From Mycobacterium sp. (GTDB lineage: Bacteria; Actinomycetota; Actinomycetes; Mycobacteriales; Mycobacteriaceae): a DNA stretch of 64,000 nucleotides. The translations under genes were made by a program, and so were the position numbers. Where the stretch lies: NCBI GenBank assembly GCA_026393245.1, contig JAPLAO010000141.1, forward strand, positions 1 through 64,000, in the 5' to 3' direction. The notes under the pieces were generated by a model that saw nothing but the letters and a program-made list of their open reading frames with translations, was not told where the DNA came from and did not search any database. Each line of letters opens with the position of its first letter. The stretch's first letter is position 1. Of this stretch, positions 16,764 through 27,187 are shown piece after piece.

Positions 16764-18971
16764 TCAGTGTTGGGAGGCGAATGCCCGCAACGATTCGACC
16801 TGAACCGGATCCAGCGACGGTCGGACGTTTTCGCGTGCGGTGGCGACGTCGGACGCAGTGACGTCCGCGGCGTCGATGGAGCGGCGCATTGCGGTCAGGG
16901 CGGCCTCGCGAAGCAGTGCCACACAGTCCGCCGCGCTGTAGCCGTCCAAGTCGGCGGCCAGTGCGCCGAGATCCACTTCCTTGCTCAGCGGCACCGACTT
17001 GGCGGCCGACTTGAGGATGTCGCGACGGGCGTCGGCGTCAGGGGGTTCGACGAACACCAATCGTTCCATCCGGCCCGGGCGTAGCAGGGCCGGGTCGATC
17101 AGATCGGGTCGGTTGGTGGCGCCGAGCACCACCACATCGCGCAGCGGTTCCACTCCGTCCAACTCGGTCAGCAGCGCGGCCACCACCCGGTCGGTGACAC
17201 CGGAGTCGAAGCTCTGACCGCGCCGCGGGGCAAGTGCGTCCACCTCGTCGAGGAATATCAGCGATGGCGCCGAATCCCTTGCCCGGCGGAACAATTCACG
17301 CACCGCCTTCTCCGAGGATCCCACCCATTTATCCATCAGTTCCGCGCCTTTGACGGCGTGCACACTCAGTCGGCCTGAGCTTGCGAGCGCGCGCACCACG
17401 AATGTCTTGCCGCAGCCGGGCGGGCCGTAGAGCAGCACACCCCGGGGTGGGTCGACGCCGAGCCGGGCGAAGGTATCGGGATGCTGGAGCGGCCACAGTA
17501 CGGCTTCGGTGAGCGCCTGTTTGGTGTGGACCATATCGCCGACGTCATCGAGTGTCACCGAGCCGACGGCAATCTCTTCGGTGTTCGACCGCGACAGCGG
17601 CCTGATCACGCTCAGCGCACCGGTGAGGTCGTCCTGGGTCAACGCCGGGGGTTTACCGTCATCGCTGGCTCGGGCGGCGGCACGCAAGGCCGCCTCCCGA
17701 ACCAAAGCGGCAAGGTCAGCCCGAACGAATCCGGGTGTGCGGTCGGCGATCTCGTCCAACGTCAGTTCGCCTGCCGGGACGTCACGCAGCAACACCTCCA
17801 ACAGTGCCTTGCGGATGGCGCCATCGGGCAGGCTCAGGCCCAGTTCGCGGTCGCACAGCTCAGGCGACCGCAGCCGGGGATCCACGGAATCTGGTGCCTG
17901 GGATGTGGCGACCAGCGCGACACCCGGCGCGGCGACGGCCTTGCGCAGCTCACTGAGGATCATGGTGGCCACCGGTTCGGCCGGTTCGGGCAGCAGCGCG
18001 TCGATATCGGTGACGAGCAGAACCCCGCCGCCACTGGTCACGTCGGCCACTGCACGGGCAACCGCCTGATGGCGGTCGGTGGCCGCCAGTGCGCCGGTGT
18101 CCGGGCCGTCGAGGTCGATCAACCGCCGGCCCGCGCACACGGCGCGTACCAACCTCGCCTTGCCGACTCCGGCCGGTCCGGTGATCAGCACGCCGAGATT
18201 CGGTTTGGCACCGAGCTTTTCCAGCAGTGCCGGTTCGTCAAGCGCCAGTTTGAGCCATTCGGTGAGCCGGCCGGCCTGTGCATGCTGACCCTTGAGGTCG
18301 TCGATGCTGACCTCGGGTTCCGCCGGCCACTGGGTGGGCGGGCTGACGGCGGCCGTCGTACCGGTGCCGACGGTGCCACCGTCACCCCAGGTGACCGATG
18401 AGTTCGGTTGTACCGAAACAGGTCCGGCCGGGTCGGTACCGGTGACGGTCAGTAACTCCGATGTCCAGGTGATGCCCACCGCGGACGTCAACGCCGAACT
18501 TGCCTGGGATGTGGAGGTTCCCGGCCCGAGGTCGCGGGGCAGCAGCGACACGGTGTCCCCGACTGTCAGGACCTTGCCCAGCAGCGCCTGGCGCAACGTC
18601 GCCGGTGGCACCGATCGGGTGGCCAGTGTCGAACCGCTCAGGGTGACCGACCGGGCGCCGTACACCGTCACCGGCGTGACGATTACGGCCGAATCCTCGC
18701 GCAGGCCGGCGTTAGACAGCGTGACGTCGTCTACCAGTGCGGTTCCGGTGGGGGTACCGGCCGGTGCCACACCCGCCACCGCCGCGGTGGTCCGCGAGCC
18801 GATGAGGGTAACCGCGTCCCACTCCCGGATGCCGAGTGCCGCAATGGCTTCCGGATGAAGACGAACAACACCGCGGCGAGAGTCCAGAGCTGAGGTGTTA
18901 AGCCGCGCGGTGAGTGTCAGGCTCGAGGTGGACCCGGGCTTGGCGGGCATCAGTTCGGACGCGTCGGACAC
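16764..18971 (-). CDS. CDC48/p97-like double AAA+ ATPase (Rv0435c type)
   Basis: This 735-residue protein has a beta-barrel-rich N-domain (to about 220) and two AAA+ modules. The second module is canonical: Walker A GVLLYGPPGCGKTF about residue 515, Walker B LIFLDEVDALAPRR, and the pore-loop/SRH region GATNRPDLIDPALLRPGRME. The first module is unusual: GPAGVGKARL has Ala after the Walker Lys, and Walker B reads LLVTDIDALLP without the DE pair, so D1 may bind but hydrolyse ATP poorly. Such ATPases unfold or remodel proteins. It is the last gene of the SDR-moeA-psd-pssA unit, 4 bases after pssA. Confidence 0.88.
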   Translation of the reverse strand: MSDASELMPAKPGSTSSLTLTARLNTSALDSRRGVVRLHPEAIAALGIREWDAVTLIGSRTTAAVAGVAPAGTPTGTALVDDVTLSNAGLREDSAVIVTPVTVYGARSVTLSGSTLATRSVPPATLRQALLGKVLTVGDTVSLLPRDLGPGTSTSQASSALTSAVGITWTSELLTVTGTDPAGPVSVQPNSSVTWGDGGTVGTGTTAAVSPPTQWPAEPEVSIDDLKGQHAQAGRLTEWLKLALDEPALLEKLGAKPNLGVLITGPAGVGKARLVRAVCAGRRLIDLDGPDTGALAATDRHQAVARAVADVTSGGGVLLVTDIDALLPEPAEPVATMILSELRKAVAAPGVALVATSQAPDSVDPRLRSPELCDRELGLSLPDGAIRKALLEVLLRDVPAGELTLDEIADRTPGFVRADLAALVREAALRAAARASDDGKPPALTQDDLTGALSVIRPLSRSNTEEIAVGSVTLDDVGDMVHTKQALTEAVLWPLQHPDTFARLGVDPPRGVLLYGPPGCGKTFVVRALASSGRLSVHAVKGAELMDKWVGSSEKAVRELFRRARDSAPSLIFLDEVDALAPRRGQSFDSGVTDRVVAALLTELDGVEPLRDVVVLGATNRPDLIDPALLRPGRMERLVFVEPPDADARRDILKSAAKSVPLSKEVDLGALAADLDGYSAADCVALLREAALTAMRRSIDAADVTASDVATARENVRPSLDPVQVESLRAFASQH

Positions 18972-18975
18972 GGTC

Positions 18976-19830
18976 TCAGCCTCCTGGTTTGCGTAGGCCC
19001 AGTCGGGCTGTCGATCGACGGTTGGGGTTCTCTGCGTTACGTGCGGCGCGTCGCGCGGCGCGCCGCTGCCGGGGTTTGTCGTCCCATGCCTCCGGGTGTG
19101 CCGCGGCCCAGCGTTGACTGCGAATCGTGAACGGGATGATCAGCAGGTAACCCGCGATGATCAGCAGCACCAGGACGTAGGGGAACAGCAGCAGGCCGGC
19201 GGCGACCCCCGCGACTCCGATCAGCAACACCGGCGCTGCATTTGCAGGTACCGACACCGACTTCAAGGCCATGGTCGGCACCCGGCTCACCAGGAGGGTG
19301 GCGTTCGCCGCCAGCCAGAGGCAGAGGAACCACGTCGAGGTCCACCAGCCGTGGCCGAACTGCAACATCGCTGCAAGGGGGCCGATCACACCGACCGCGC
19401 CACACGGCGCCGGCATACCCACGAAGTACTGCCGGGTGTAGGCCGGTTGGGTGTCGTCGTCGAGCAGGGTGTTGAACCGGGCCAGGCGCAGCACGATGCA
19501 CACCGCGTAGAGCAGAACGAAGATCCAGCCGATCGGCGAGGACGGCAGCAGCGTGATGTAGATGACCAGCGCCGGCGCGACGCCGAAGTTGACCGCATCG
19601 GCGAGCGAGTCGATCTCCGCGCCCATCGGCGATTGGGCGTGCAGTGCGCGCGCGATACCGCCGTCGATGCCATCCAGTACCGCGGCGGCCCCGATCAATG
19701 CCAGTGCAATATGCGGCCGACCGTCCAGTGCGAACTTGATTGACGTCAGCCCGGCGCAGATCGCCAGCACCGTCGTGGCGCTGGGCAGGATGCGTAGCCC
19801 TCGATTGGGTTGAGTCCTGGGCTTGATCAC
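18976..19830 (-). CDS. pssA: CDP-diacylglycerol-serine O-phosphatidyltransferase
   Basis: PssA makes phosphatidylserine in the membrane. The CDP-alcohol phosphotransferase motif (DGx2ARx8Gx3Dx3D) is present as [32 protein letters not shown]. About seven hydrophobic segments follow within 284 residues, and the C-terminal tail is Arg-rich. The start overlaps the psd end by 4 bases, so phosphatidylserine synthesis and its decarboxylation are coupled. Counterpart Rv0436c. Confidence 0.92.
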   Translation of the reverse strand: MIKPRTQPNRGLRILPSATTVLAICAGLTSIKFALDGRPHIALALIGAAAVLDGIDGGIARALHAQSPMGAEIDSLADAVNFGVAPALVIYITLLPSSPIGWIFVLLYAVCIVLRLARFNTLLDDDTQPAYTRQYFVGMPAPCGAVGVIGPLAAMLQFGHGWWTSTWFLCLWLAANATLLVSRVPTMALKSVSVPANAAPVLLIGVAGVAAGLLLFPYVLVLLIIAGYLLIIPFTIRSQRWAAAHPEAWDDKPRQRRAARRAARNAENPNRRSTARLGLRKPGG

Positions 19831-20540
19831 GGCAGCCGGGCCATCACCGTTTCGCCGGCCAGCGTTCGCTGCCCCGACTCGATGAGTACCTCCGCGCCCG
19901 CGGGCAGGTAGGTGTCCAGCCGGGAGCCGAACCGGATCAGCCCATAGGTCTCGCCGATGTCCACGTGATCACCGACATGCAGATCGCAGACGATGCGCCG
20001 GGCGATCAGGCCGGCGATCTGTACCACCACCACGCTGTGTCCTTCCGGCGTGCGGATCGCAACGCTGTTGCGCTCATTTTCCCCACTCGCGGCCGGTAGG
20101 TCGGCGGAATGGAAGCGGCCGGGGCGGTGGGCCACCGTGGTCACCTCGCCTCCGATCGGAATGCGCTGCACATGGGCATCCAGCAGGGACAGGAAAATGC
20201 TGATCCGGACGACCGGAGTCGATCCCAGACCGAGTTCGGCCGGTGGTGCGGCCGTCTCCAGCAGACACACCACCCCATCGGCGGGTGCGACGACGACACC
20301 GGTCCCACTCGGCGGAACGCGGGACGGGTTCCGGAAGAACGCGGCGTTGGCACCGGCGGCCGTCAGGCCTACTCTGCGAGCCCAGCGGTGATTGCGGCCC
20401 AGGGCCGCCACGGCCAGCCCCGCCGAGATGAAGGGCAGGCCGGCCGGGTGCACGGGTGGCACCGACGATCGCACCAGGGCGAGCAGGCGTTGCGGGCCGG
20501 ACTCGGGGATATCGTCCGCGGAGCGGGGGCGTCGGGCCAC
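19827..20540 (-). CDS. psd: Phosphatidylserine decarboxylase
   Basis: Psd converts phosphatidylserine to phosphatidylethanolamine. It belongs to the short (about 237-residue) actinobacterial type. [22 protein letters not shown] and [21 protein letters not shown] are family motifs. The C-terminal [14 protein letters not shown] contains the Gly-Ser pair at which the proenzyme self-cleaves to form the pyruvoyl group. I use the GTG at 20540 ([17 protein letters not shown]) rather than the track start at 20570 because a TAGGAT box ends 8 bases upstream. Counterpart Rv0437c. Confidence 0.9.
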   Translation of the reverse strand: MARRPRSADDIPESGPQRLLALVRSSVPPVHPAGLPFISAGLAVAALGRNHRWARRVGLTAAGANAAFFRNPSRVPPSGTGVVVAPADGVVCLLETAAPPAELGLGSTPVVRISIFLSLLDAHVQRIPIGGEVTTVAHRPGRFHSADLPAASGENERNSVAIRTPEGHSVVVVQIAGLIARRIVCDLHVGDHVDIGETYGLIRFGSRLDTYLPAGAEVLIESGQRTLAGETVMARLP

Positions 20541-20548
20541 GACGAGTG

Positions 20549-20554
20549 ATCCTA
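20549..20554 (-). promoter_or_regulatory. Candidate -10 box TAGGAT for psd, overlapping the moeA stop
   Basis: The TAG of TAGGAT is the moeA stop codon. Eight bases separate it from the psd GTG. Confidence 0.45.
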
Positions 20555-21757
20555 CGGTGCCAGGTCCCACAGTTCGACCTGCTCACCGACGGCCAGTGCG
20601 GTGACGTCTTCGCTGATGTTGAGCAGGCAGTCTGCCGAGGCCAGCCAGCGCAGGTGGTGCGATGCGGGCGGGCCGTAGCTGACCACGGTCCCGGAGTCGC
20701 GGTCGTAGACACCCCGGCGGAACTGCCGTCGGCCGGCCGGTGAGGTGAGCGCTTCGGCCAGCACCGCGGTGCACACCGGGCGGTGTGGGTGCGCGCACCC
20801 CATCGCGGCGCGCAATGCGGGCCGGATGAACACCTCGAAGGACACCAGCGCGCTGACCGGGTTGCCGGGCAGTGTGACGATCGCGGCGCCCGTCGCGGTT
20901 CGCCCCGCGCCCTGCGGCATCCCGGGCTGCATCGCGACCTTCACGAACTCGACGCCACCGCCGGTGCCGAAGGCGTCTTTGACCACCTCGTAGGCCCCGG
21001 CGCTGACGCCGCCTGAGGTGATGATCAGATCGGTCCGACCCGCGTAGGAGTCGAGCAGCGCGGTGAACCGCGCGGCGTCGTCGTCACAGGTGACCGTGGC
21101 CACCACCTCGGCCCCGGCGTCGCGCACCGCGGCGGCGAGCATCACCGCGTTGGACTCATAGATCTGGCCCGGCCGCAGCGGAGTTCCAGCCGCCACCAAC
21201 TCCGACCCGGTGGAGATCACCAGCACCCGCTGACGCGCAATGATCTCCAGTTCGCCGATTCCGAGCGCGGCCACCAAGCCCAATGCGGCCGGCCCGACGA
21301 CCTGTCCGGCGTGCAGCACCGTACTGCCGGCTGCGACATCCTCCCCGGCCCGACGGATGTGCTGCCCGGCCTTCGGAGTTGCCGTGATCGCGACCATCTC
21401 GACTCCACCGTCAGTGCTCTCGACGGCGACCACCGCCGTTGCTCCCGACGGCATCGGTGCGCCCGTCATGATGCGGTGCGCCGTGCCCGCAATCAACGTG
21501 AGCGCATCGGTCCGGCCGGCCGGAATATCCTCGGCCACAGGAAGTTTCACCGGGTTCTCGACACTCGCCCCGGTCACGTCCTCGTACCGAACCGCGTAGC
21601 CGTCCATCGACGAGTTATCGAAAATCGGGAGTGACAGCCCGGCGATCACGTCGTGGGCGAGCACCAGTCCGGCAGCGTCGACCAGACCAACGGTGACAGC
21701 GGGCCGTGCGGTGATCAGCTCCGAGACAACGCGCTGATGCTCCGCGACGCTACGCAT
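20552..21757 (-). CDS. moeA: Molybdopterin molybdotransferase MoeA
   Basis: MoeA inserts molybdenum into adenylylated molybdopterin. The 401 residues show MoeA motifs: [38 protein letters not shown], the MPT-binding core [21 protein letters not shown] and [15 protein letters not shown], and ALPGNP-like [17 protein letters not shown]. It is the counterpart of Rv0438c (moeA2). It lies 11 bases after the SDR gene in the same unit as the phospholipid genes, with no obvious functional link. Confidence 0.92.
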   Translation of the reverse strand: MRSVAEHQRVVSELITARPAVTVGLVDAAGLVLAHDVIAGLSLPIFDNSSMDGYAVRYEDVTGASVENPVKLPVAEDIPAGRTDALTLIAGTAHRIMTGAPMPSGATAVVAVESTDGGVEMVAITATPKAGQHIRRAGEDVAAGSTVLHAGQVVGPAALGLVAALGIGELEIIARQRVLVISTGSELVAAGTPLRPGQIYESNAVMLAAAVRDAGAEVVATVTCDDDAARFTALLDSYAGRTDLIITSGGVSAGAYEVVKDAFGTGGGVEFVKVAMQPGMPQGAGRTATGAAIVTLPGNPVSALVSFEVFIRPALRAAMGCAHPHRPVCTAVLAEALTSPAGRRQFRRGVYDRDSGTVVSYGPPASHHLRWLASADCLLNISEDVTALAVGEQVELWDLAP

Positions 21758-21768
21758 CCGAGGTGTCC

Positions 21769-22683
21769 CTACACCGGGTAGGTGACGCCGGTGAGTTCCT
21801 CGGACACGGTCCAGAGTCGTTCCTGGATCGCCTCATCCCTGGACTGTTCGCTCGTCGTCGCCAGTTCGGGGTAGCCGCGCATCTCCCGGAAGCCGTCGGG
21901 ACCCCAGTACTGGCCCCCCTTGACTTTCGGGTCGGTCGCGGCGCGCAGTGTCGCGAGTGCACCGACCTCAGAGGTGTTCAGCACCTTGCCGAACAGCCAC
22001 GCCACGCCCGGCAGTTCGTAGCCGGGGACGTGCCGGCTGAGTTCGGTGGCAGCCACGCCGGGGTGCGCGGCGACCGCGATGGTCTTGGCCTTGGCTGCGG
22101 CCAGCCGCCGCTGCAGGTCGTAGGCGAACATCAGGTTGGCCAGCTTGGACTGGCCGTAGGAGGCGACCTTGTCGTAGCTGCGACTTTCCCACTGCAGATC
22201 GGCGAAGTCGATCTTGGCCTTGATCTTGTGGGCGATGCTGGCCACCACGACGACACGGGAGCTATCCACCGGAAGAAGGTTTTTCAGCAGGAGCCCGGTG
22301 AGCGCGAAGTGACCGAGGTGGTTGGTGCCGAACTGCAATTCGAACCCGTCGGCGGTCGTCGACTTCGGCGGGTACATCACGCCGGCGTTGTTGATCAGCA
22401 GGTCGATGCGCGGGTATGCGACGGCGAGTTCGGCGCCTGCTGTGCGTACCGAAGCCAGCGAGCCCAGGTCCAATTTGTGTACCGCGACCTCAGCGCCGGG
22501 GGTCAGTTTCCGGATGCGGGCGGCAGCCTCCTCGCCCTTGGCGGTGTCGCGGACCGCCATCACCACCTTCGCGCCGCGGGCGGCCAGTGCTCGTGCGTTG
22601 TCATAGCCGAGACCGGTGTTGGAGCCGGTGACGATGGCCAGTCGGCCGCTCTGGTCGGGAACGTTTTCCTCAGTCCAAGTCAT
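21769..22683 (-). CDS. Short-chain dehydrogenase/reductase (Rv0439c type)
   Basis: The ATG at 22683 (MTWTEENVPDQSGRLAIVTG) gives 304 residues; the track's upstream start has no support. Classical SDR motifs are present: TGSNTGLGYDNARALAARGAKV (cofactor), LINNAGVMYPP, and YGQSKLANLMFAYDL (YxxxK), similar to retinol dehydrogenase/WWOX-like SDRs. The substrate is unknown. A TATGTT box 6 bases upstream suggests a leaderless transcript starting the SDR-moeA-psd-pssA-AAA unit. It is divergent from the HAD gene. Confidence 0.88.
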   Translation of the reverse strand: MTWTEENVPDQSGRLAIVTGSNTGLGYDNARALAARGAKVVMAVRDTAKGEEAAARIRKLTPGAEVAVHKLDLGSLASVRTAGAELAVAYPRIDLLINNAGVMYPPKSTTADGFELQFGTNHLGHFALTGLLLKNLLPVDSSRVVVVASIAHKIKAKIDFADLQWESRSYDKVASYGQSKLANLMFAYDLQRRLAAAKAKTIAVAAHPGVAATELSRHVPGYELPGVAWLFGKVLNTSEVGALATLRAATDPKVKGGQYWGPDGFREMRGYPELATTSEQSRDEAIQERLWTVSEELTGVTYPV

Positions 22684-22689
22684 GGTTAG

Positions 22690-22695
22690 AACATA
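22690..22695 (-). promoter_or_regulatory. -10 box TATGTT for the SDR gene (leaderless)
   Basis: Minus-strand TATGTT is followed by 6 bases and the SDR ATG. Confidence 0.55.
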
Positions 22696-22727
22696 CTCAA
22701 CGCCGCGGTGGGCCCGGCGGCAAGCAC

Positions 22728-22733
22728 TAGGGT
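22728..22733 (+). promoter_or_regulatory. Candidate -10 box TAGGGT for the HAD hydrolase
   Basis: TAGGGT is followed by 8 bases and the ATG at 22742. Confidence 0.45.
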
Positions 22734-22741
22734 CTATTGAC

Positions 22742-23542
22742 ATGCCCGTCGGCCCGGTGGTGTTCGACATCGACGGTGTACTGGTGACGTCGTGGCGCCC
22801 CATCCCCGGCGCCGTCGAGACATTGCGCGTCCTCGCCGATCGTCGGATCGCCTGCTCCTACCTCACCAACACCACGACGCTGACCCGAGTGCAGATCGCC
22901 TCGGCGCTGTCGGATGCCGGCATGAACGTCCGGCCCGATGAGGTGATCACCGCCGCTGGCCTGACCGCCGATTATGTCCGCGCGCGCTATCCGGGTGCCC
23001 GATGCCTTCTGGTCAACAACGGTGACATCGCGGCCGACATGCCCGGCCTGGATATCGTCAGCGATGTCGCGAACGCCGAGAAGCCCGACGTGATCCTGCT
23101 CGGCGGCGCCGGCCCGGAGTACAACCATCGGACGCTGAGTCGGGTCTACGAGTGGATGGCCTCCGGTGTCCCGGTGGTGGCGATGCACCGCAGCACCGCC
23201 TGGGAAACTGATGCGGGCCTGCTGATCGACACCGGTATGTACCTGATCGGGATGGAGCAGGCCTCCGGTCGCACGGTGACCGCGGTGGGAAAGCCCGCCC
23301 CGGCAGGATTCCAGGCCGCCGCCGCCCGGCTGGGTGTCGACCCCGACGAGACGTACATGGTCGGCGATGACCTCAACAATGACGTCCTGCCCGCCCAGGT
23401 GGTCGGCATGACCGGCGTGCTTGTGCGAACCGGGAAGTTCCGGCAGGAGACCGTAGACCGTTGGGCCGCAGACGAATTCGCGATGCAACCCAATTACATC
23501 ATCGACTCGGTTGCAGATATTCCAGCTCTGCTGGGTCTATGA
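22742..23542 (+). CDS. HAD-superfamily hydrolase, NagD/HDHD2-like
   Basis: The ATG at 22742 gives 266 residues; the track's start at 22616 lies in the opposite gene. Motif I is VVFDIDGVLVTSW, motif II is YLTNTTTLT, and the C-terminal Lys-Pro plus acidic pair are VGKPAPAGFQAA and YMVGDDLNNDVLPAQ. The cap between them is of the class II NagD type. It hydrolyses small phosphate esters; the substrate is unknown. It ends one base before the convergent helicase, so transcripts of the two probably overlap. Confidence 0.87.
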   Translation: MPVGPVVFDIDGVLVTSWRPIPGAVETLRVLADRRIACSYLTNTTTLTRVQIASALSDAGMNVRPDEVITAAGLTADYVRARYPGARCLLVNNGDIAADMPGLDIVSDVANAEKPDVILLGGAGPEYNHRTLSRVYEWMASGVPVVAMHRSTAWETDAGLLIDTGMYLIGMEQASGRTVTAVGKPAPAGFQAAAARLGVDPDETYMVGDDLNNDVLPAQVVGMTGVLVRTGKFRQETVDRWAADEFAMQPNYIIDSVADIPALLGL

Positions 23543-23543
23543 A

Positions 23544-25229
23544 CTAGGCGCTGCGCCAACCGCGCAGATTCTCGATGCGTTCCTGCAACTGGTCGCTGTT
23601 GGCGGCCGCGACCGGCGGGCCACCGCACACCCGGCGCAACTCGTTGTGGATCCAGCCGTGCGACTTGCCGCTGCGGTGATGTATCGCCGATACCAGGGTG
23701 TTGAGCTCACGCCGGAGATCACGCAACTGCCCGTGGGTGGATACCCGCACGGGCAGTCCGGAGGCCGACCGCGTCGCCAGTTGCTCATCTTGTCTGCGGC
23801 GCAGCAGGTCTCGCATCTGCGCGGTGTCGAGGAGACCGGGGATCCCGAGATAGTCCGCCTCCTCGGCGCTGCCGGCGGGTGTGGCGGTGCCGAATGACGA
23901 GCCGTCGAAGATCACCTGATCCAGTTCGGCGTCGGAGCCGAGGAACTCGAAGCCGTTGTCGGCGTCGGTCGGCTCGGTGCGCTGACGATCGTCAACCTCG
24001 TCGAAGCCGAGCGACTCGCGGTGTGGCTTGCCCAGCACATGGTTGCGCTGCGCCTCGAGTTCGCTGGCCAACTGCAGCAGCGACGGCACCGACGGCAGGA
24101 AGATGCTCGCGGTCTCTCCTTGTGTTCGGGAGCGGACGAATCGGCCGATCGCCTGGGCGAAGAACAGCGGTGTCGACGCGCTGGTGGCGTAGACGCCCAC
24201 CGCCAGGCGCGGCACGTCGACACCTTCGGAGACCATCCGCACCGCCACCAGCCAGCGGTTCGTGCCCTTCTCGAATGCACTGATCCGGTCCGAGGATCCG
24301 GGATCGTCGGAGAGCACCAGCGTCGGCGCTTCGCCGGTGATGGCGGTCAGCAGTGCGGCGTAGGCACGCGCGGCATTCTGGTCGGAGGCGATCACCATGC
24401 CGCCGGCGTCCGGCATCCCGCCGTCGCGCAGTTGCGACAGTCGGGTGTCGGCCGCACTGATGACCGCGGGCATCCATTCGCCGTCCGGATCCAGTGCCGT
24501 CCGCCAGGCGCGCGCCGTCTGTTCGGCACTCAGCGGCTCGCCGAGTCGGGCGGCGAACTCCTCGCCGGCATTGTTACGCCAGCGGGCCTCGCCCGAGTAG
24601 GCCAGGAAGATCACCGGGCGCACCACACCGTCGGTGAGCGCATCGGAGTAGCCGTAGGTGTGATCGGCCCTGGAGTGTCGGAAGCCCGCAGCGTCCGCTT
24701 CGTAGCTGATGAACGGGATGGCGCTGTCATCGCTGCGGAACGGCGTCCCGGTCAGGCCGAGTCGCCGGGTGGCGTCGGAGAAGGCCTCCCGGATGCCCTC
24801 ACCCCAACTCTTGGCATCCCCGCCGTGGTGGATCTCATCGAAGATCACCAGCGTGCGCCGGTTCTCGGTGCGCACCCGATGCCGCATCGGATGGCTGGCC
24901 ACCTGGGCATAGGTCACCACGACACCGTGGTAGTCGTCGGAGGTGGTGGCGTTGGAGTTGGAGAAGCGCGGATCCAGCGAGATCCCGGCCGCCGTACCCG
25001 CGCCGGCCCACTGGGTCTTGAGGTGTTCGGTGGGCACCACGACGGTGATGCGCTCCACGGTGCCGTCGGCCAGCAATTCGCCGGCGATGCGCAGGGCGAA
25101 CGCCGTCTTTCCCGCTCCCGGCGTTGCCACCAGCAGAAAGTCGCGTGGCCTGGCGGTCAGATAGCGCACTAGGGCCCGCCGTTGCCAGCCCCGCAATGCC
25201 TGGGTGCTGGGCGCTTCGACTGCCCGCAC
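23544..25229 (-). CDS. Superfamily II DEAD/DEAH-type helicase
   Basis: I start at the GTG at 25229 because a strong Shine-Dalgarno sequence (GAAGGGAGG) lies 7 bases upstream; the track's start would extend through the groEL operator region. The 561 residues show Walker A ATPGAGKTAFALRIA, motif II VIFDEIHHGG, motif III LTGTPFRSDD, and the second RecA domain motifs VRMVSEGVDVPRLAVGVY and FAQAIGRFVRSR (motif VI). It resembles restriction-type/RAD25-like SF2 helicases found as single genes in actinobacteria. The substrate is unknown. It is divergent from groEL2 across a 272-base region with two CIRCE sites. Confidence 0.87.
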   Translation of the reverse strand: MRAVEAPSTQALRGWQRRALVRYLTARPRDFLLVATPGAGKTAFALRIAGELLADGTVERITVVVPTEHLKTQWAGAGTAAGISLDPRFSNSNATTSDDYHGVVVTYAQVASHPMRHRVRTENRRTLVIFDEIHHGGDAKSWGEGIREAFSDATRRLGLTGTPFRSDDSAIPFISYEADAAGFRHSRADHTYGYSDALTDGVVRPVIFLAYSGEARWRNNAGEEFAARLGEPLSAEQTARAWRTALDPDGEWMPAVISAADTRLSQLRDGGMPDAGGMVIASDQNAARAYAALLTAITGEAPTLVLSDDPGSSDRISAFEKGTNRWLVAVRMVSEGVDVPRLAVGVYATSASTPLFFAQAIGRFVRSRTQGETASIFLPSVPSLLQLASELEAQRNHVLGKPHRESLGFDEVDDRQRTEPTDADNGFEFLGSDAELDQVIFDGSSFGTATPAGSAEEADYLGIPGLLDTAQMRDLLRRRQDEQLATRSASGLPVRVSTHGQLRDLRRELNTLVSAIHHRSGKSHGWIHNELRRVCGGPPVAAANSDQLQERIENLRGWRSA

Positions 25230-25333
25230 CCGCAGGCCTCCCTTCTGACCGAGTCGGACTCTAATGCAATCCCATCCGAGCGGACTGCGCCACGAACGCG
25301 TGTCGAAGAGGGGGTACACCCTGGGTGAACAAT

Positions 25334-25360
25334 CTTGCACTCGGCATGGACGAGTGCTAG
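25334..25360. promoter_or_regulatory. CIRCE operator 1 (HrcA site) upstream of groEL2
   Basis: TTGCACTC, 9 bases, then GAGTGCTAG matches the CIRCE inverted repeat bound by the heat-shock repressor HrcA. The left arm also supplies a TTGCAC -35-like sequence. Confidence 0.9.
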
Positions 25361-25368
25361 AAATAGTG

Positions 25369-25395
25369 TTGGCACTCACGACCGGTGAGTGCTAG
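25369..25395. promoter_or_regulatory. CIRCE operator 2 (HrcA site) upstream of groEL2
   Basis: TTGGCACTC, 9 bases, GAGTGCTAG: a second, nearly perfect CIRCE element 8 bases after the first. The AT-rich gap between them probably lies in the groEL2 promoter. HrcA on both sites would block initiation. Confidence 0.9.
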
Positions 25396-25408
25396 GTCGG
25401 GACGGTGA

Positions 25409-27127
<1,719 letters not shown>

Positions 27128-27135
27128 GTCCCTTT

Positions 27136-27179
27136 CACGAAAAAGCCCGGCCCGCTTTCGCGAGTCGGGCTTTTTCGTG
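27136..27179. terminator. Bidirectional intrinsic terminator after groEL2
   Basis: Perfect 14-bp arms, CACGAAAAAGCCCG and CGGGCTTTTTCGTG, flank a 16-base loop. A T-run lies on the 3' side of either strand, so it can end both groEL2 and the convergent amidohydrolase gene. It is the only clear intrinsic terminator I found in the window. Confidence 0.93.
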
Positions 27180-27187
27180 TCCCCGAG

